NCBI GenBank assembly: GCA_021732545.1
Contig: JAKFUW010000035.1
Location: forward strand, 1 to 7,816
Length of the DNA stretch: 7,816 bases
Direction: 5' to 3'
Source of the DNA: Alphaproteobacteria bacterium
GTDB lineage: Bacteria; Pseudomonadota; Alphaproteobacteria; Rickettsiales; UBA3002
A model generated the notes under the pieces. It saw only the letters and a list, made by a program, of their open reading frames with translations, searched no databases and was not told where the DNA came from. Position numbers and translations under genes: made by a program. This document shows, one piece after another, positions 6,248-7,816 of this stretch; the stretch's first letter is position 1, and each line of letters begins with the position of its first letter.

Positions 6248-7768
6248 CTAAAAAAATCCCGAAGGCTGATCACTAAAACTTGAAATCACACATTTGGTTT
6301 GCTGATAATGCGCCAGCATCATGTGATGATTTTCGCGCCCGATACCCGATTTTTTATAGCCGCCAAACGCCGCGTGGGCGGGGTAAAGATGGTAGCAATT
6401 GGTCCACACGCGCCCTGCCTGAATACCGCGCGACATGCGATACGATGTCGCGTGATCACGTGTCCACACCGCAGCCGATAAGCCATATTCGGTGTCGTTA
6501 GCGATGGCCAGCGCCTCTTCTTCGGTATCGAACGGAACGACGGACACCACAGGCCCAAAAATTTCTTCCTGAAACACGCGCATCGCGTTGTTGCCTTCAA
6601 AGATAGTAGGCTGGATGTAGTAACCATCTTTGAGTTCGCCTTCCAATATCGCGCGCGATCCGCCAGTGAGGATTTTTGCACCTTCTTTGGTTCCAATTTC
6701 AAAATAGGATAAAATCTTTTCCATCTGTTCTTTCGATGCCTGAGACCCCACCATCGTGTTCATATCGAGCGGATTTCCAACCACGGCTTTTTTTACCCGC
6801 GCAATGGCTTTTTCCATGAAACGTTCATAGATTGGCCGCTGCACCAACACGCGCGACGGGCAGGTGCACACCTCACCCTGATTGAGCATAAACATCGCAA
6901 AACCTTCAATGGCTTTGTCGGCCAGTGCGTCATCATGCTGCATGATATCGCTGAAGAAAATATTAGGCGATTTGCCACCAAGCTCGAGCGTGACAGGAAT
7001 GATTGTTTCCGCCGCTGCGCGCATGATAATGCGCCCCGTATTGGTTTCGCCGGTGAAGGAAATTTTGTTGATACGCGGGTGATTCGAGAGCGCAGCACCG
7101 GCCTCAGCGCCAAAACCATTCACCACATTGATGACACCCGGCGGCACTAAATCGCCGATGATTTCCATCAGCACCATGATGCTCACCGGTGTTTGCTCGG
7201 CGGGTTTGAGGATGATGCAATTGCCAGCGGCCAGTGCTGGTGCCATCTTCCATGCGGCGAGCAACAGCGGAAAATTCCACGGAATAATCGCCGCCACCAC
7301 GCCCAGCGGTTCGTGATAATGATAGGCGATCGTGTGCTCATCAATTTCGGATATAGTGCCTTCTTGCAGGCGAACGGCGCTGGCAAAGTAGCGAAAATGA
7401 TCGACCACGAGTGGCAGATCGGCGAAGGTACATTCGCGCAAAGGTTTGCCTTTATCGAGGCACTCCACCAACGCCAAACGCGGGATATGTTGCTCGATAC
7501 GGTCGGCGATTTTGTGCATGATGGCGCTGCGCTCAGCCGCCGATGTTTTTCCCCATGCGGCTTTGGCACGGTGTGCGGCATCGACCGCGCGCTCGATGTC
7601 TTCTGCGTTGCCACGCGCGGCTTGGCACAATACGCGGCCCGTGATGGGGGTGATGTTATCGAAATAATTTCCCGATGCAGGAGCAACCCACGCACCACCA
7701 ATATAATGGTCATATTTTGGTTTGATAGCCGCTTGTTGTTCCACGTCTTTTAGCTGGATGACGGCCAT
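6248..7768 (-). CDS. NAD-dependent aldehyde dehydrogenase, AldB/AcoD/ExaC type
   Basis: This class I-fold aldehyde dehydrogenase oxidises an aldehyde to the acid with NAD(P). Numbered from this start it has 506 residues, the length I recall for AcoD-type enzymes. Landmarks: YIGGAWVAP near the N-terminus, IIPWNFPL (161-168, with the catalytic Asn N165), ILKPAEQTP with K188, FTGETNTG (238-245), LELGGKSP with the general base E262, NQGEVCTCPSR (296-306) with nucleophile C301, EEIFGPV with E402, and a C-terminus QQTKCVISSFSDQPSGFF like that of AldB/AcoD proteins. GEVCTCPSR is typical of this subgroup, whose members act on acetaldehyde and other short aldehydes. Start: the ATG at 7768 has GGAG 6 nt upstream. 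A longer reading from a TTG at 7804, or from the ATG at 7780, has no visible ribosome site. About 120 nt separate it from the synthetase gene, so it may be its own transcript or the head of the operon. Confidence 0.92.
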   Translation of the reverse strand: MAVIQLKDVEQQAAIKPKYDHYIGGAWVAPASGNYFDNITPITGRVLCQAARGNAEDIERAVDAAHRAKAAWGKTSAAERSAIMHKIADRIEQHIPRLALVECLDKGKPLRECTFADLPLVVDHFRYFASAVRLQEGTISEIDEHTIAYHYHEPLGVVAAIIPWNFPLLLAAWKMAPALAAGNCIILKPAEQTPVSIMVLMEIIGDLVPPGVINVVNGFGAEAGAALSNHPRINKISFTGETNTGRIIMRAAAETIIPVTLELGGKSPNIFFSDIMQHDDALADKAIEGFAMFMLNQGEVCTCPSRVLVQRPIYERFMEKAIARVKKAVVGNPLDMNTMVGSQASKEQMEKILSYFEIGTKEGAKILTGGSRAILEGELKDGYYIQPTIFEGNNAMRVFQEEIFGPVVSVVPFDTEEEALAIANDTEYGLSAAVWTRDHATSYRMSRGIQAGRVWTNCYHLYPAHAAFGGYKKSGIGRENHHMMLAHYQQTKCVISSFSDQPSGFF

Positions 7769-7774
7769 TGCATA

Positions 7775-7778
7775 CTCC
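7775..7778 (-). promoter_or_regulatory. Ribosome binding site GGAG for the aldehyde dehydrogenase
   Basis: GGAG on the minus strand lies 6 nt before the ATG at 7768 and supports that start over the two longer readings. Confidence 0.6.
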
Positions 7779-7808
7779 ATGAATATAAAGGAAAAACGAG
7801 ACAAAATG

Positions 7809-7814
7809 AGTATA
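7809..7814 (-). promoter_or_regulatory. Possible -10 box TATACT upstream of the aldehyde dehydrogenase
   Basis: TATACT on the minus strand is one base from the TATAAT consensus and lies about 40 nt before the ATG at 7768. The matching -35 region would fall outside the window, so this is only a weak suggestion. The 48 nt upstream of the gene are AT-rich and show no other clear element. Confidence 0.2.
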
Positions 7815-7816
7815 AC

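Noticed and set aside
7193..7753. A 186-codon open frame on the plus strand opposite the aldehyde dehydrogenase
   Set aside because: It is fully antisense to a gene with intact family motifs, and its translation shows no recognisable domain; it is a shadow of the codon bias.
1..7816. A horizontally acquired segment suggested by GC differences
   Set aside because: Sampled 60-base stretches range from about 37 to 68 percent GC within single genes, so the variation does not mark a boundary.
1..7816. CRISPR arrays, tRNA or rRNA genes, insertion sequences or a defence system
   Set aside because: No repeat-spacer pattern, RNA gene fold, transposase or defence domain was seen; almost the whole window is accounted for by six metabolic genes.

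Overview
The window carries six protein-coding genes, all on the minus strand, so transcription runs from the right edge to the left edge. There is no sign of RNA genes, CRISPR, transposases or phage genes. The content is a branched-chain acyl-CoA (leucine/isovalerate) catabolic operon, preceded by an aldehyde dehydrogenase gene. The liuA-liuB-liuC-liuD gene order, roughly half-GC composition and a short palindromic intergenic repeat fit a proteobacterium. The repeat style (GTCA-flanked GC hairpins) makes me lean to Alphaproteobacteria, but this is inference and not a firm assignment.

Layout in transcription order. (1) An AldB/AcoD/ExaC-type NAD-dependent aldehyde dehydrogenase (about 7768 to 6248). 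(2) A gap of about 120 bp holding a 76-bp element made of two inverted, diverged copies of one hairpin unit. (3) An ACSF2-like acyl-CoA synthetase (6124 to 4481). (4) An acyl-CoA dehydrogenase in the liuA (isovaleryl-CoA dehydrogenase) position (4515 to 3319). (5) The carboxyltransferase (beta) subunit of methylcrotonyl-CoA carboxylase, liuB/mccB (3315 to 1708). (6) A methylglutaconyl-CoA hydratase, liuC (1705 to 941). (7) The N-terminal 314 residues of the biotin-carrying alpha subunit, liuD/mccA (944 to beyond position 1). Genes 3 to 7 are packed with overlaps or 2-3 nt gaps, which indicates one translationally coupled operon.

How they fit together: isovaleryl-CoA is oxidised to 3-methylcrotonyl-CoA (dehydrogenase), carboxylated to 3-methylglutaconyl-CoA (LiuB plus LiuD) and hydrated to HMG-CoA (LiuC). 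HMG-CoA lyase (LiuE) would complete the route and is not in the window; it may lie beyond the left edge. The synthetase would supply an acyl-CoA from a free acid. The upstream aldehyde dehydrogenase could supply that acid from an aldehyde, though it may be a separate transcription unit.

I did not find a new defence or mobile system. The points that deserve a second look are: the dehydrogenase carries the general acyl-CoA dehydrogenase catalytic Glu where true isovaleryl-CoA dehydrogenases have Ala; the LiuC hydratase has only one of the two crotonase glutamates; and the hairpin pair differs by compensatory base-pair changes.
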